Positions 22,656 to 31,764 are shown, numbered from the stretch's first letter. The stretch: DNA of 35,475 bases from SHZI01 sp049290495 (GCA_049290495.1 JBATNV010000100.1:1-35475); one strand, 5' to 3'. Numbers and translations: made by a program. Notes: generated by a model from the sequence alone, not told the origin.

Positions 22656-24014
22656 GTGAAAACGCTCACTGAAACCATCGACGATGCGCTCTGGCGGCGC
22701 AGCCTGTCTGACCGACCTCTGGCGGAAAGACTGGCCTGGACCATCGCCCGCTACATGCATGCCGTAGTACGCGACCTGCTGAGCGGCCAACTGACCTTGC
22801 GGGCAATGAGCCTCGTGTACACCACGCTGCTCTCCACAGTGCCCTTGCTGGCGCTCAGCTTTTCGGTGATCAAGATATTTGGCGTACACAATCGCTTGCA
22901 GCCGCAGCTCTACCGGTTAATGGAGCCACTGGGCCCCAAAGGCGTGGAGATCACTGACTGGGTGATCAGGGCGATCGACAACCTTGAAGGTGGCGTGCTT
23001 GGCACCGTCTCGCTGGTCTTCCTGATTTACACAGCGATTGCGATGGTCCAGAAGGTCGAGGCTACCTTCAACTACGTGTGGCACGTCACGCGCCCACGCA
23101 ATCTGGCGCGGCGCCTCAGTGAATACATCAGCGTGTTGCTGATCGGCCCGGTCGTCATGACCTTTGCCCTGGGTCTGATTGCATCGGTCGGTGCGAATTC
23201 CGTCGTGCGGGCACTCAGCGCCATCGAACCTTTCGGCTCCGCGATCGTGGTGGTTGGCAAGGTGCTGCCCTACATCCTGGTCATCGCGGTATTCACATTT
23301 CTCTACAAATTTCTGCCGAACTCCGTGGTGCGCTTCAGTGCTGCGCTGACCGGTGGCGTCGCTGCAGGGATCATGTGGGCGTTTGTCGGTTCGGTGTTTG
23401 CATCTGTGGTGGCCCTGTCCTCAAGTCAGCAGGCGATCTACAGCACCTTTGCGGTAGCGATATCGGCCCTCATCTGGCTGTATGTGAGCTGGCTGATATT
23501 GCTGATCGGTGCGCAGATTGCGTTTTATGCACAGCATCCGGCTTTTTTGCGCCTCGGACAGCAGGAGCCGCGCCTTGCGAATGAACTGCGTGAGCGCATT
23601 GCCTTGAACATCATGTACCTGGTGGGCATGGCGTTCAGAACGGGCGATACACGCTACACGATCGAACGGATCTCCGCTGCGATTGGTATACCCGGCCGCG
23701 CCCTCGCACCAGTGCTGTCGGCGCTGGAGGCGACGGGTCTGGTCAGCGCCAATGATCAAGCGGGGTTGATGCCGGGACGGGAAATGTCCCGGGTCACGCT
23801 TGCTGAAATTCTGGGCGCAGTGCGCACTGGTGGCGATACCGGTGCATTACAGCTGCCGATCTGGGCCGGACCTGTGGATCGTGTGGCCAGGGGCGTGCAG
23901 GCCGCTATCGAGAAGCAGACTGCTGCGACGACATTGAGTGCGTTTCTGGACCAGGGCGCTGTGGTGGATGAACAGGTCGAACCATTACGCGATGAACCTC
24001 GCGTGGTCAGCTAG
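22656..24014 (+). CDS. YihY/virulence factor BrkB family membrane protein
   Basis: 452 residues from a GTG at 22656. Six membrane segments in the N-terminal 300 residues, with family motifs LTLRAMSLVYTTLLSTVPLLALSFSVIK, VEATFNYVWHVTRPRNLARRLSEY and FLYKFLPNSVVRFSAALTGGVAAGIMWA. A cytoplasmic C-terminal extension of about 140 residues (from around 310) looks like a winged-helix fold (YTIERISAAIGIPGRALAPVLSALEATGLVS), as in the longer members once described as tRNA-processing ribonuclease BN by mistake. True function unknown; BrkB homologues are linked to serum resistance and possibly transport. The SulP gene follows 18 bases later. Confidence 0.9.
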   Translation: MKTLTETIDDALWRRSLSDRPLAERLAWTIARYMHAVVRDLLSGQLTLRAMSLVYTTLLSTVPLLALSFSVIKIFGVHNRLQPQLYRLMEPLGPKGVEITDWVIRAIDNLEGGVLGTVSLVFLIYTAIAMVQKVEATFNYVWHVTRPRNLARRLSEYISVLLIGPVVMTFALGLIASVGANSVVRALSAIEPFGSAIVVVGKVLPYILVIAVFTFLYKFLPNSVVRFSAALTGGVAAGIMWAFVGSVFASVVALSSSQQAIYSTFAVAISALIWLYVSWLILLIGAQIAFYAQHPAFLRLGQQEPRLANELRERIALNIMYLVGMAFRTGDTRYTIERISAAIGIPGRALAPVLSALEATGLVSANDQAGLMPGREMSRVTLAEILGAVRTGGDTGALQLPIWAGPVDRVARGVQAAIEKQTAATTLSAFLDQGAVVDEQVEPLRDEPRVVS

Positions 24015-24032
24015 TTTTTAGGAGCACAGTCA

Positions 24033-25712
24033 GTGCAGCGTGATTCCGGGTCGCAGGTATTCACCCCGAAAATACTGAGCGTTTTGCGCGAGGGCTACGA
24101 CCTCGGCAAGTTCCGGTGTGATGCGGTGGCAGGCCTCACGGTTGCGATCGTCGCCTTGCCGCTGGCGATGGCACTCGGTATTGCCAGCGGCGCATCGCCC
24201 GAGAAGGGCCTGATCACTGCGGTGATTGCCGGCTTTCTCATCTCCGCTCTGGGTGGATCACGCGTACAGATCGGTGGACCGACAGGCGCCTTCGTAGTAG
24301 TGATCTTCAATGTCATCGCCCAGCATGGCTATGACGGACTGCTGCTCGCGACCCTGCTGGCCGGGCTGATACTCATAGTGGCGGGCTATGCGAAGCTTGG
24401 ACAAGTCATCAAGTTTATTCCGCATCCGGTGATTACGGGTTTCACAGCTGGAATCGCCGTGATCATCGCTTCAAGCCAGGTGAAGGACTTCCTGGGACTC
24501 CGGACCGGCAAGGTTCCGGCAGACTTCCTGCTGCAATGGGGTACCTACTGGCAGGCGCTCGACAGTATCAGCTGGACGACGCTGATAGTTGGCGCCGCTT
24601 CGCTGGCGGTGATTATCCTGCTGCGCCGTATTGCGCCCCGGGCTCCGGGATTCCTGATCGCCGTTGTCGGTGCCTCGGTGGCTGTAACGCTGCTGGGCTT
24701 GCCGGTAGAGACGATCGGATCCCGTTTTCCGGATATCCAGGCCGGTTTGCCGATGCCTGCGCTGCCGGAATTCTCCGTTGCGAAAATCCGGCAGGTGCTG
24801 CCCTCTGCATTCACGATTGCGTTTCTTGCCGGCATCGAAGCACTGCTTTCTGCCGTCGTTGCCGATGGAATGACAGGCACCCGTCATCGCTCGAATCAGG
24901 AACTGGTGGGCCAGGGGGTGGCCAACATTGCCTCCGCACTGTTTGGCGGGTTGCCGGCAACCGGTGCGATTGCGCGCACGGCAACCAATATCAAGGCCGG
25001 TGGACTGACGCCGGTTTCAGGCATGTGTCATGCAACATTTGTCTTGCTGTTTGTCCTGTTTGCGTCGGATCTGATGGCGTATGTGCCGATGGCGGCACTG
25101 GCGGCGATCCTGTTTGTGGTGGCCTGGGGCATGAGTGAATACGAACGGTTCATCGGCCTGATGAGGATGCCCAACGGTGATCGCGGAGTTTTGCTGTTGA
25201 CCTTTGGTCTTACGGTATTTGTCGATCTTACCGTTGCCATCGGCGTGGGCGTCACGATTGCATCGCTGCTATTCATGATGCGCATGAGTGAGTCCGTGCA
25301 GATTGAGGATGTGCGCAAAGTCGTCCCGGATGCTGAGCTCGATAGCGATGATCTCCAGCAGCGCGATTCGCTGCCTGACGGTGTCGAGGTGTTCCGGATC
25401 AATGGCCCATTTTTCTTCGGTGTAGCCGGAGACTTGCTGGATACACTGCGTCGCGTTGGTCAACGTCCGCGTGTAATTATCCTGCGTATGCGGCTGGTGC
25501 CGCTGCTGGATGCCAGCGGCGTAAGGGCTGTCGGGGAATTCATCCGCCAGGCCGGTGTTGGCGGCACCAGGATAATTCTTTCAGGCGTACAGGCTCAGCC
25601 CGCTGAAATGCTGCGCCGGGCTCATCTGGGTGGCGACAGCAGCAAGGTACTGTATGCATCCGACTACGCGGCGGCGCTGGTGCTTGCGCGGGACGTACTC
25701 AGCGCAGAGTAA
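24033..25712 (+). CDS. SulP/SLC26-family anion transporter with STAS domain
   Basis: 559 residues from a GTG preceded by TAGGAG. About 12-14 membrane segments over residues 30-415, then a cytoplasmic STAS domain (about 449-559) with LLDASGVRA around D493-S495-G496, the position phosphorylated in anti-sigma antagonists. Family signatures: GLTVAIVALPLAMALGIASG, SRVQIGGPTGAFVVV (76-90), GIEALLSAVVADGMTG, and NQELVGQGVANIASALFGG. SulP proteins transport sulfate, bicarbonate or other anions, usually with Na+ or H+. No carbonic anhydrase or cysteine-biosynthesis gene is adjacent to reveal the substrate. Converges with the TGS GTPase gene, with only 15 bases between stops. Confidence 0.93.
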   Translation: MQRDSGSQVFTPKILSVLREGYDLGKFRCDAVAGLTVAIVALPLAMALGIASGASPEKGLITAVIAGFLISALGGSRVQIGGPTGAFVVVIFNVIAQHGYDGLLLATLLAGLILIVAGYAKLGQVIKFIPHPVITGFTAGIAVIIASSQVKDFLGLRTGKVPADFLLQWGTYWQALDSISWTTLIVGAASLAVIILLRRIAPRAPGFLIAVVGASVAVTLLGLPVETIGSRFPDIQAGLPMPALPEFSVAKIRQVLPSAFTIAFLAGIEALLSAVVADGMTGTRHRSNQELVGQGVANIASALFGGLPATGAIARTATNIKAGGLTPVSGMCHATFVLLFVLFASDLMAYVPMAALAAILFVVAWGMSEYERFIGLMRMPNGDRGVLLLTFGLTVFVDLTVAIGVGVTIASLLFMMRMSESVQIEDVRKVVPDAELDSDDLQQRDSLPDGVEVFRINGPFFFGVAGDLLDTLRRVGQRPRVIILRMRLVPLLDASGVRAVGEFIRQAGVGGTRIILSGVQAQPAEMLRRAHLGGDSSKVLYASDYAAALVLARDVLSAE

Positions 25713-25727
25713 TCGTTGCCGCATGTT

Positions 25728-26780
25728 TCAACGCATATGCAGCTCGAGGACGTCCTTGTCGGCAGGCTGATGTTCCGGTCCCACCTGCTGGCCGGCGAAA
25801 ACCTCGGTGCCCCAGATTTTTGCGTAACGCAGGCCGGCGGCGATGTCCTTGTGCACGAGGCCAGCGACGTCGAGTACCGTTTGCCCCCGCCGCAGCGTGA
25901 AGGGACGATCCATCTCTGCGGGCTTGCCGGGCATCTTGGTATAGACGCGAACGATCTGCAGCGCCTTGAAGAGTAGCGGACCCAGCGCCTCGCAGCCGTC
26001 ACCGGTGCTTGCCGAGAGGTGGATGGTCGGGAAATCCAGCTCCAGCAGTTCCATGAGTACCTGCACTTCGCCTTCGGGATCTTCCACGAGGTCGGACTTG
26101 TTGGCGACCAGCAGTGCCGGCAGCTCGATACGGAAAGGATCTTCGATGATTTCTTCGCCCGCCTCGTCGAAGGTCGGTTCAGGCACGGGTTTCGGTTCGC
26201 GCAACCCTGGCCAGTAGCCATGCAGGAAGATTTTCTTGTCGGCCAACTGCTGAATGATGGCCTGCAGGTGTTCGGCGCAGCCTGGATCACTGAGGTCAAT
26301 CACGAGCAGCGCACCGTCGGCCGGCTGTAGCGAGTTGCCCATCCATCCCTCGATATAATCGCTGGAGATCGGCGGCAGATCGACAAGCTGGAACCACACG
26401 TCCTCAAAACCTAGCATGCCGGGCATAGGCAGCTTGGTAGTAAACGGGTAGGGGCCTATGTCTGCGCGTGACCCGGTGAGCTTTACATGCAGTTCTGACT
26501 TGCCCGCGTTCGGTGCGCCGAGCAGGGCGAGCTGTGCAGCGCCCTCGGGGCGAATCGTATGGACCGGACCCTTTTTCTTGCCGCCCTGTTTACCAGAGCC
26601 GAGTTCCTCGGTGAGTTCCTTGATCCAGCGCTTGATGTCGCCCTGGAGATGATCGGTACCCTTGTGCTTGGGAATGGTACGCAGCATCTCCTTGAGATGC
26701 TCAAGGCGCTCAGCGGGCTCGCGGGCGGCGCGATAGGCTTCCTCAGCCTTGCGATAAACGGGGGTCAGATTGGCTGGCAT
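25728..26780 (-). CDS. DRG/Obg-like GTPase with C-terminal TGS domain
   Basis: 350 residues. An N-terminal helical, Lys-rich region (1-72) is followed by a G domain: P-loop GAPNAGKS (88-95), YPFTTKLP as switch I, DLPPI (134-138) in the G3 position, NKSD (227-230) and SAS (257-259). A TGS domain occupies about 278-350 (FTLRRGQTVLDVAGLVHKDI). The layout is that of DRG/Rbg-type GTPases, ribosome-associated in eukaryotes and archaea; bacterial versions are uncharacterised. Odd: G3 is DLPP rather than DxxG, so the switch II glycine is replaced by proline. It is last in a leftward series after lon and a secreted protein. Confidence 0.85.
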   Translation of the reverse strand: MPANLTPVYRKAEEAYRAAREPAERLEHLKEMLRTIPKHKGTDHLQGDIKRWIKELTEELGSGKQGGKKKGPVHTIRPEGAAQLALLGAPNAGKSELHVKLTGSRADIGPYPFTTKLPMPGMLGFEDVWFQLVDLPPISSDYIEGWMGNSLQPADGALLVIDLSDPGCAEHLQAIIQQLADKKIFLHGYWPGLREPKPVPEPTFDEAGEEIIEDPFRIELPALLVANKSDLVEDPEGEVQVLMELLELDFPTIHLSASTGDGCEALGPLLFKALQIVRVYTKMPGKPAEMDRPFTLRRGQTVLDVAGLVHKDIAAGLRYAKIWGTEVFAGQQVGPEHQPADKDVLELHMR

Positions 26781-26907
26781 GCTTTGCTGGCTCAGTCGTG
26801 GGGCCGCGCAGTTTAACGCGTTGGCGGCCGAAGGCGATCACATGCAGGTAATGGAGCCTGGTGGTTGCCGGTCCGACATCTGGCGCGGCGATCTGTAGAC
26901 GCACTGA

Positions 26908-27648
26908 TCAGCGACTGGCCGCTTTCTCCGGTGCAATGCTCAGCGTGACCCAGCCATCGTCACGCCAGTCGGACACTTCAACGTTTACGCCGATCACTGC
27001 AGCCTGCTGTTCAAAGCGCGGCTTTGTCCAGACTTCGTGAAGTTCCTTTTCGGTCAGGTTATGGATGCCCAGCTGCCGGGTTGAAGCCAGCACGGCACCG
27101 TAGGGTGACTTGAAGCTGATCTTGCCCGGCTCGCGTTTGACGTCGAGCGCCAGCTGGTAGAAGCAGGCCGTGCGGTCGGTCATCGCGACAAGGGCGATGT
27201 CCTTCATGCCGGTCTGCTGCACGATTTTTCCCGTACGCACCAGCATGGGCATCTGGCTGCGCACTTCTTCTTCGATCATTTCCTTCAGCAGGCCGTGATC
27301 CTTGGCGAACTGGACGTAATTCAGCGTCAGCTTGACCAGCGCATCGTTCATCTCGTGCTGATAGGGCTTGCGCACGTTGAGCGTGCGGATGACGGTGGCC
27401 ACGCCCTGGCCAAGTTCCGCCTCGCGGCCGGTGAAATCGTTTTGCGGTGTTTCTCCGGGAGGCAACTCGCGGATCGCTTTTGCGACTGCGGCCCCAAGCT
27501 GTTGTTCCTGGCCTTCGAAGCCACTCCATTCACCGAACTCAGTCGCACTTGTGGGTAGTGCCCGGCGGTCACGCTCGGCTGCGTGGAGACCGCTCATCAG
27601 CAACAGTGTGGTGGCAAGAATTGCGGTACGGTGCAATGTCCTGGACAT
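26908..27648 (-). CDS. Secreted protein of unknown function
   Basis: 246 residues with a signal peptide (about 1-24, hydrophobic stretch then LHAAE). I do not recognise a family. The mature part is mixed helical and strand, with one cysteine (TACFYQ), and shows no transmembrane helix or catalytic motif that I can name. The C-terminal segment (GVNVEVSDWRDDGWVTLSIAP) looks like a beta-rich ending. It starts 42 bases beyond the lon stop on the same strand, so heat-shock read-through from the lon promoter is possible (inference). The 127 bases downstream to the TGS GTPase start show nothing recognisable. Confidence 0.7.
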   Translation of the reverse strand: MSRTLHRTAILATTLLLMSGLHAAERDRRALPTSATEFGEWSGFEGQEQQLGAAVAKAIRELPPGETPQNDFTGREAELGQGVATVIRTLNVRKPYQHEMNDALVKLTLNYVQFAKDHGLLKEMIEEEVRSQMPMLVRTGKIVQQTGMKDIALVAMTDRTACFYQLALDVKREPGKISFKSPYGAVLASTRQLGIHNLTEKELHEVWTKPRFEQQAAVIGVNVEVSDWRDDGWVTLSIAPEKAASR

Positions 27649-27690
27649 AGGAACGCGTCCTCCGGAAACGTTATCGACAGGCCGGGGATC

Positions 27691-30045
27691 CTACAGGAGC
27701 GCTGCCGCCAATGCGTCGTCCACCGTTTCCAGCCAGACAAATTCCAGCTGCTTGCGGGCATTGTCCGGAATCTCTTCCAGGTCTTTCCGGTTTCGTGCCG
27801 GCAGCAACACGGTATGGATGCCGGCGCGCAGCGCGGCCAGGGTTTTCTCCTTGATGCCGCCTACCGGCAGCACGAGGCCGCGCAGACTGATCTCGCCGGT
27901 CATCGCCAGGTCGCTGCGCACTTTGCGGCCGGTGAGCAGTGAGGCGATCGCCATGAACAGGGCGACGCCTGCACTCGGGCCATCCTTGGGGATCGCGCCG
28001 GCCGGCAGGTGCACGTGCAGATCGCGCTTCTCGAAGTCGAATGAACCCAGGCCCAGCATTTCGGCGCGGGTTTTTACCAGGCTGAATGCGGCCTGTGCAC
28101 TTTCCTTCATGACATCGCCGAGCTGTCCGGTGAGGATAAGCTGGCCCTTGCCCGCCATGCTGGTGGCCTCGATGAACAGGATGTCGCCGCCGACCGGTGT
28201 CCAGGCAAGCCCTGTCGCGACACCGGAGGTGCTGGTGCGCAGTGCGACTTCAGATTCGTACTTGCGTGCGCCAAGAATCTCGCGGACAGCAGCCGCATCC
28301 ACGCTGACTTCTATTGTCGTGCCTTCCGAAATCCGGACTGCAATATTACGTAGCACGGCACCGATCTGCCGCTCCAGATTCCGCACGCCGGCCTCACGCG
28401 TGTAGTTGGCCACGATCTCCGCGAGCGCGTCGTCGCTCACCGTGACTTGTCCCATGCCGAGTCCGTTGGCACGCAGCTGCCGGTCGACCAGATAGCGGCG
28501 GCCGATTTCCAGCTTCTCCTCCTGCGTGTAGCCCGGCAGCTCGATGATCTCCATACGATCGCGCAACGGACCGGGGATGGTGTCGAGGACGTTCGCCGTA
28601 GCGACGAAGAACACCTTGGAAAGGTCGAAAGGTACCGCCAGGTAGTTGTCGCGGAAGCTGCCGTTCTGCTCGGGGTCGAGTACCTCAAGCAGTGCCGATG
28701 AGGGATCACCCTGAAAGCCAGCGCCGAGCTTGTCCATCTCGTCGAGCATGAATACCGGATTGCGGGTGCCAGCCTTGCGGATCTGCTGGATCACATTGCC
28801 AGGCAGCGCACCGATATAGGTGCGGCGGTGACCGCGGATCTCGGCCTCGTCGTGTACGCCGCCCAGCGAGGCGCGTACGAACTTCAAGCTGAGTGCCTTT
28901 GCGATGCTCTGGCCGAGCGAGGTCTTGCCGACACCTGGCGGGCCAACAAAGCACAGGATCGGCGAGCGGCCCTCGGGATTCAGCTTGCGCACCGCGAGGT
29001 ATTCAAGGATGCGTTGCTTGACCTTGCCGAGCCCGAAGTGATCCTCGTCCAGCACCTGGCGAGCGTGGGCAATATCGATGGCTTCGGCGTCAAGCTTCGA
29101 CCAGGGCAGTGCGACCAGCCAGTCGAGATAAGTCCGTACCATGGAGTTTTCGCCAGAGGCTTCCGGCATACGCTCCAGGCGCTTCAGTTCCTTGCGCGCC
29201 TGGCTCTCCGCCTCTTCCGGCATACCGGCCTTGTCGATAGCTTCGCGCAAGGTGTCGAATTCGCCAACTTCCTCGCTGTCGCCCAGTTCATTCTGAATGG
29301 TCCGCATCTGCTCGCGTAGATAGAACTCACGTTGATGACCTTCGAGCTTGTCCTTAGTCTGCTCGTCGACCTGACGCGACAGTTTCAGCACTTCGAGCTG
29401 GTGACTCAAGAGGTCGAGCACGCGATCCAGGCGCGCCTGTACATCGAAGGTCTCGAGTATTTCCTGCTTCTGCTGCGGCTTGATGTCGAGGTAGCCAGCC
29501 ACCAGATCGGCGAGCTGGCCGGGATCGGAGATCCCCTGCACGATGGCGCCGAGTTCCGGCATGGCCTGCGGTAGCAGTGCGATGGCCTCGAGCGCCCGCT
29601 CGCGCAGAATCAGCAGCCGCGCTTCGAGCGCGGTGCTTTCAGTGCGGTGCTCAGTCAGCTTGTCGAAACGGGCGGCAAGAAAGGGCATACCTTTCAGGTA
29701 GTCGAGGGTACGGAAGCGCTCTTCGCCCTGGCAGACGACGTGCTGCGTACCGTCACGTGCCGTGAAGTAGCGGATGACGCGTGCAATGGTGCCGACCGGA
29801 TGCAGGTCGTCTGGGCCCGGTTCATTAACCGAGGGATCCCGCTGCATGACCAGGCCGATCGGGCGGCCGCTACCGGCAGCTTCTTCGGCAGCAGCGAGCG
29901 AGACACGGCGTCCAATGGTCAGTGGAATAACGGCACCCGGAAACACCACCGTGTTGCGTATCGGCAGAATGATCAGCACATCGTCGGGCACAGCGCTCCG
30001 GCTGCCAGTCGTTGCGTCTTCCTGGATATTTTCGTTATCGCTCAT
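27691..30045 (-). CDS. lon: ATP-dependent protease Lon (LonA)
   Basis: 784 residues, the same length as E. coli Lon. A cytoplasmic hexameric protease that degrades misfolded and regulatory proteins. N-terminal substrate-recognition domain from LPIRNTVVFPGAVIPL (27-42), coiled-coil linker with EFYLREQMRTIQNELG (240-255), AAA+ module with Walker A GPPGVGKT (368-375) and Walker B VFMLDEMDK (431-439), and the protease domain with the Ser-Lys dyad S691 in KDGPSAG and K732 in GGIKEKT. All catalytic parts are intact. Upstream is a near-consensus sigma-32 promoter. clpX and hupB, the usual gammaproteobacterial neighbours, are absent here. Confidence 0.97.
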   Translation of the reverse strand: MSDNENIQEDATTGSRSAVPDDVLIILPIRNTVVFPGAVIPLTIGRRVSLAAAEEAAGSGRPIGLVMQRDPSVNEPGPDDLHPVGTIARVIRYFTARDGTQHVVCQGEERFRTLDYLKGMPFLAARFDKLTEHRTESTALEARLLILRERALEAIALLPQAMPELGAIVQGISDPGQLADLVAGYLDIKPQQKQEILETFDVQARLDRVLDLLSHQLEVLKLSRQVDEQTKDKLEGHQREFYLREQMRTIQNELGDSEEVGEFDTLREAIDKAGMPEEAESQARKELKRLERMPEASGENSMVRTYLDWLVALPWSKLDAEAIDIAHARQVLDEDHFGLGKVKQRILEYLAVRKLNPEGRSPILCFVGPPGVGKTSLGQSIAKALSLKFVRASLGGVHDEAEIRGHRRTYIGALPGNVIQQIRKAGTRNPVFMLDEMDKLGAGFQGDPSSALLEVLDPEQNGSFRDNYLAVPFDLSKVFFVATANVLDTIPGPLRDRMEIIELPGYTQEEKLEIGRRYLVDRQLRANGLGMGQVTVSDDALAEIVANYTREAGVRNLERQIGAVLRNIAVRISEGTTIEVSVDAAAVREILGARKYESEVALRTSTSGVATGLAWTPVGGDILFIEATSMAGKGQLILTGQLGDVMKESAQAAFSLVKTRAEMLGLGSFDFEKRDLHVHLPAGAIPKDGPSAGVALFMAIASLLTGRKVRSDLAMTGEISLRGLVLPVGGIKEKTLAALRAGIHTVLLPARNRKDLEEIPDNARKQLEFVWLETVDDALAAALL

Positions 30046-30090
30046 GCGGATCTATGCTCCCGTCGTCCGGTTAAGGATTCACTCCCGCCG

Positions 30091-30118
30091 AGATGGGGTT
30101 CCCGCGCGGGAATTCAAT
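30091..30118 (-). promoter_or_regulatory. Sigma-32 (RpoH) heat-shock promoter of lon
   Basis: On the minus strand ATTGAA (30118-30113), a 14-base spacer, then CCCCATCT (30098-30091). The -10 matches the sigma-32 consensus CCCCATNT exactly and the -35 carries the TTGAA core of CTTGAA(A). It lies 45-73 bases before the lon ATG. The spacer (30099-30112) is itself a perfect 14-base palindrome, TTCCCGCGCGGGAA, which might bind a further regulator or be fortuitous. Confidence 0.8.
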
Positions 30119-30218
30119 ACTGAACAGTGCAGTAGTCAGATTCGCCGCCGGAGCGATGATGGATTGACTGCGGCGCAGCGCTGCGGGTGCCCTGCTGTGC
30201 CAAGGGCCGCGGAGTCGC

Positions 30219-30671
30219 TTAAACTGCAGCGATGCGGCGATTGACGCCACTCGCGCTGCTGCGCTCCATTTCGAGTTCCTGGATCCGGCCCTGCAGGACC
30301 TGGACCTGCGCGGTGGCAGCGGCGAGTTCAGTCCGCAGGGCGTTTTTCTGGCGTATCTCGGCCTTGAGCGTGTTTTTCGCCTGCGCATACTGGCGCAGAT
30401 AGGCTGATACCTGTTCCTCAAGCGTCGCGACATGGGCCAGCGCACGATCGGTTTCCGCGTACTGTTCCTGCAGCTTCATCTTGGCTGCCTCGTGCTCCTG
30501 GGTATAGGCTGCCACCGCATCGCGCAGTTCGATAACTGCGACTTCGCGGCGCCCTTCCTCGACGGGATCTGCGGGAACGATGTTCCGGTGCGACAGCCAG
30601 GCAACCAGCGCGCCGCCTGCGAAGGCGGCGGTGCTTGCGACTGCCAGTACGACCGTCAATTCGTTTGACAT
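30219..30671 (-). CDS. Membrane-anchored coiled-coil protein
   Basis: 150 residues from the ATG at 30671 (MSNELTVVL). One N-terminal membrane helix (about 5-27) is followed, after WLSHRN, by a long heptad-like helix from about residue 40 to 135 (EEGRREVAVIELRDAVAAYTQEHEAAKMKLQEQ... broken only lightly), ending in a short polar tail. No cysteine or catalytic motif. It resembles single-pass coiled-coil scaffolds in topology only. The ATG has no Shine-Dalgarno match and lies about ten bases after a terminator-like hairpin; an in-frame GTG at 30719 lies inside that hairpin. The promoter has not been identified. The 173 bases to lon hold lon's promoter. Confidence 0.7.
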   Translation of the reverse strand: MSNELTVVLAVASTAAFAGGALVAWLSHRNIVPADPVEEGRREVAVIELRDAVAAYTQEHEAAKMKLQEQYAETDRALAHVATLEEQVSAYLRQYAQAKNTLKAEIRQKNALRTELAAATAQVQVLQGRIQELEMERSSASGVNRRIAAV

Positions 30672-30681
30672 AATGATGAAT

Positions 30682-30721
30682 AAAAGGTGCCTGACATAAC
30701 GTAGGCGTATGTCGGGCACCT
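30682..30721 (-). terminator. Terminator- or attenuator-like hairpin just upstream of the coiled-coil gene
   Basis: Arms 30685-30697 (AGGTGCCTGACAT) and 30709-30721 (ATGTCGGGCACCT) form 13 consecutive pairs including one G/T wobble around an 11-base loop. Read leftward, the second arm runs into TTTTATTC, i.e. four Ts, as in an intrinsic terminator. No gene upstream on that strand needs one, and the coiled-coil ATG follows about ten bases later, so it may be an attenuator in that gene's leader. Confidence 0.5.
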
Positions 30722-30806
30722 GTCTGTGGGGCGGCTCTCACTTTGCTGTTCAGAACAGGCACCATAGGTTCCGCCTTAAACCTGTTTATTGTCCGGAAAT
30801 CACCTG

Positions 30807-31739
30807 ATGTCTCTCGCTCCAGGCTCCTCCGATGCCGTTGTTGTTGCACGTGGTCTGACCAAGAAATATGGCGAGCGGACCGTCGTCTGCGGAATCGATC
30901 TGACTATTCCTCGCGGCGGCTGCTTTGGCCTGCTCGGTCCAAACGGTGCCGGCAAGACCACGACATTGCGCATGATTCTCGGCCAGGCGCCGATGAGTGG
31001 CGGTACGCTGTCGGTGCTCGGGCTGCCGATGCCTGCCGCGATCCGCGAGATACACGCCCGCACCGGTGTCGTGCCCCAGAGCGACAACCAGGATCCGGAC
31101 TTCACGGTGGTTGAAAACCTGCGCATGTACGCGCGCTATTTCGGATTGCGTCCGGCTGAGGTGGCTGGCCGGATCGATGAATTGCTGGAATTTCTGGAAC
31201 TGACCGATCGACGCGATGCGCGCATGCGTGAACTTTCCGGCGGCATGAAGCGTCGGCTGTCGATCGCACGGGCGCTGATCAACGACCCCGAGTTCATCAT
31301 GCTTGACGAGCCGACGACGGGACTCGATCCGCAGGTTCGCCACCTGATCTGGACACGCCTGCGCAAACTCAAGTCTTCCGGGAAGACGCTGCTGCTGACG
31401 ACACACTACATGGACGAGGCCGAACGGCTCTGCGATCAGCTGGTGGTTATCGACCGTGGTCGGATCGTCACCCAGGGTTCGCCACGCGGTTTGATTGACG
31501 AGCATATTGAGCCGCACGTTGTCGAGGTGCAGGGCGAAGCCGCGAGCGTGGTACCTGTACTTGGGACCATTCCCGGTTCCCGGCTGCTGACGGTCGGCGA
31601 GACCCACTATTGCTATGCGCGCGAACTGAATCCGGTGCTGGCGCGCCTCGAGTCAGCGCCGCAGCTTCGCTATACGCACCGGACGGCGAACCTCGAAGAT
31701 GTCTTTCTCAAGCTGACTGGTCACGAAATGCGGGAATGA
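30807..31739 (+). CDS. ABC transporter ATP-binding protein, NodI/ABC-2 type
   Basis: 310 residues from the ATG at 30807; a TTG 18 bases earlier is in frame but GGAAAT lies suitably before the ATG. Walker A GPNGAGKTT (44-52), Q-loop VVPQSDNQDPDFTV, signature LSGGMKRR (143-150), Walker B FIMLDEPTTGLD (163-174) and H-loop LLTTHYMDEAE with H200. The DxFTVxENL segment and the C-terminal region of about 80 residues match the NodI / DrrA-type exporter ATPases that pair with an ABC-2 permease. The permease gene follows 25 bases later. No nod genes are present, so lipo-oligosaccharide export is not implied; substrate unknown. Confidence 0.93.
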   Translation: MSLAPGSSDAVVVARGLTKKYGERTVVCGIDLTIPRGGCFGLLGPNGAGKTTTLRMILGQAPMSGGTLSVLGLPMPAAIREIHARTGVVPQSDNQDPDFTVVENLRMYARYFGLRPAEVAGRIDELLEFLELTDRRDARMRELSGGMKRRLSIARALINDPEFIMLDEPTTGLDPQVRHLIWTRLRKLKSSGKTLLLTTHYMDEAERLCDQLVVIDRGRIVTQGSPRGLIDEHIEPHVVEVQGEAASVVPVLGTIPGSRLLTVGETHYCYARELNPVLARLESAPQLRYTHRTANLEDVFLKLTGHEMRE

Positions 31740-31764
31740 CCCGCCACACGCGGAGCAAGCAAAG

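Noticed and set aside
30746..30758. CTGTTCAGAACAG as a LexA/SOS box
   Set aside because: The gammaproteobacterial box needs CTGT-N8-ACAG and this has only five central bases. It remains a 13-base palindrome of unknown meaning in the ABC transporter upstream region.
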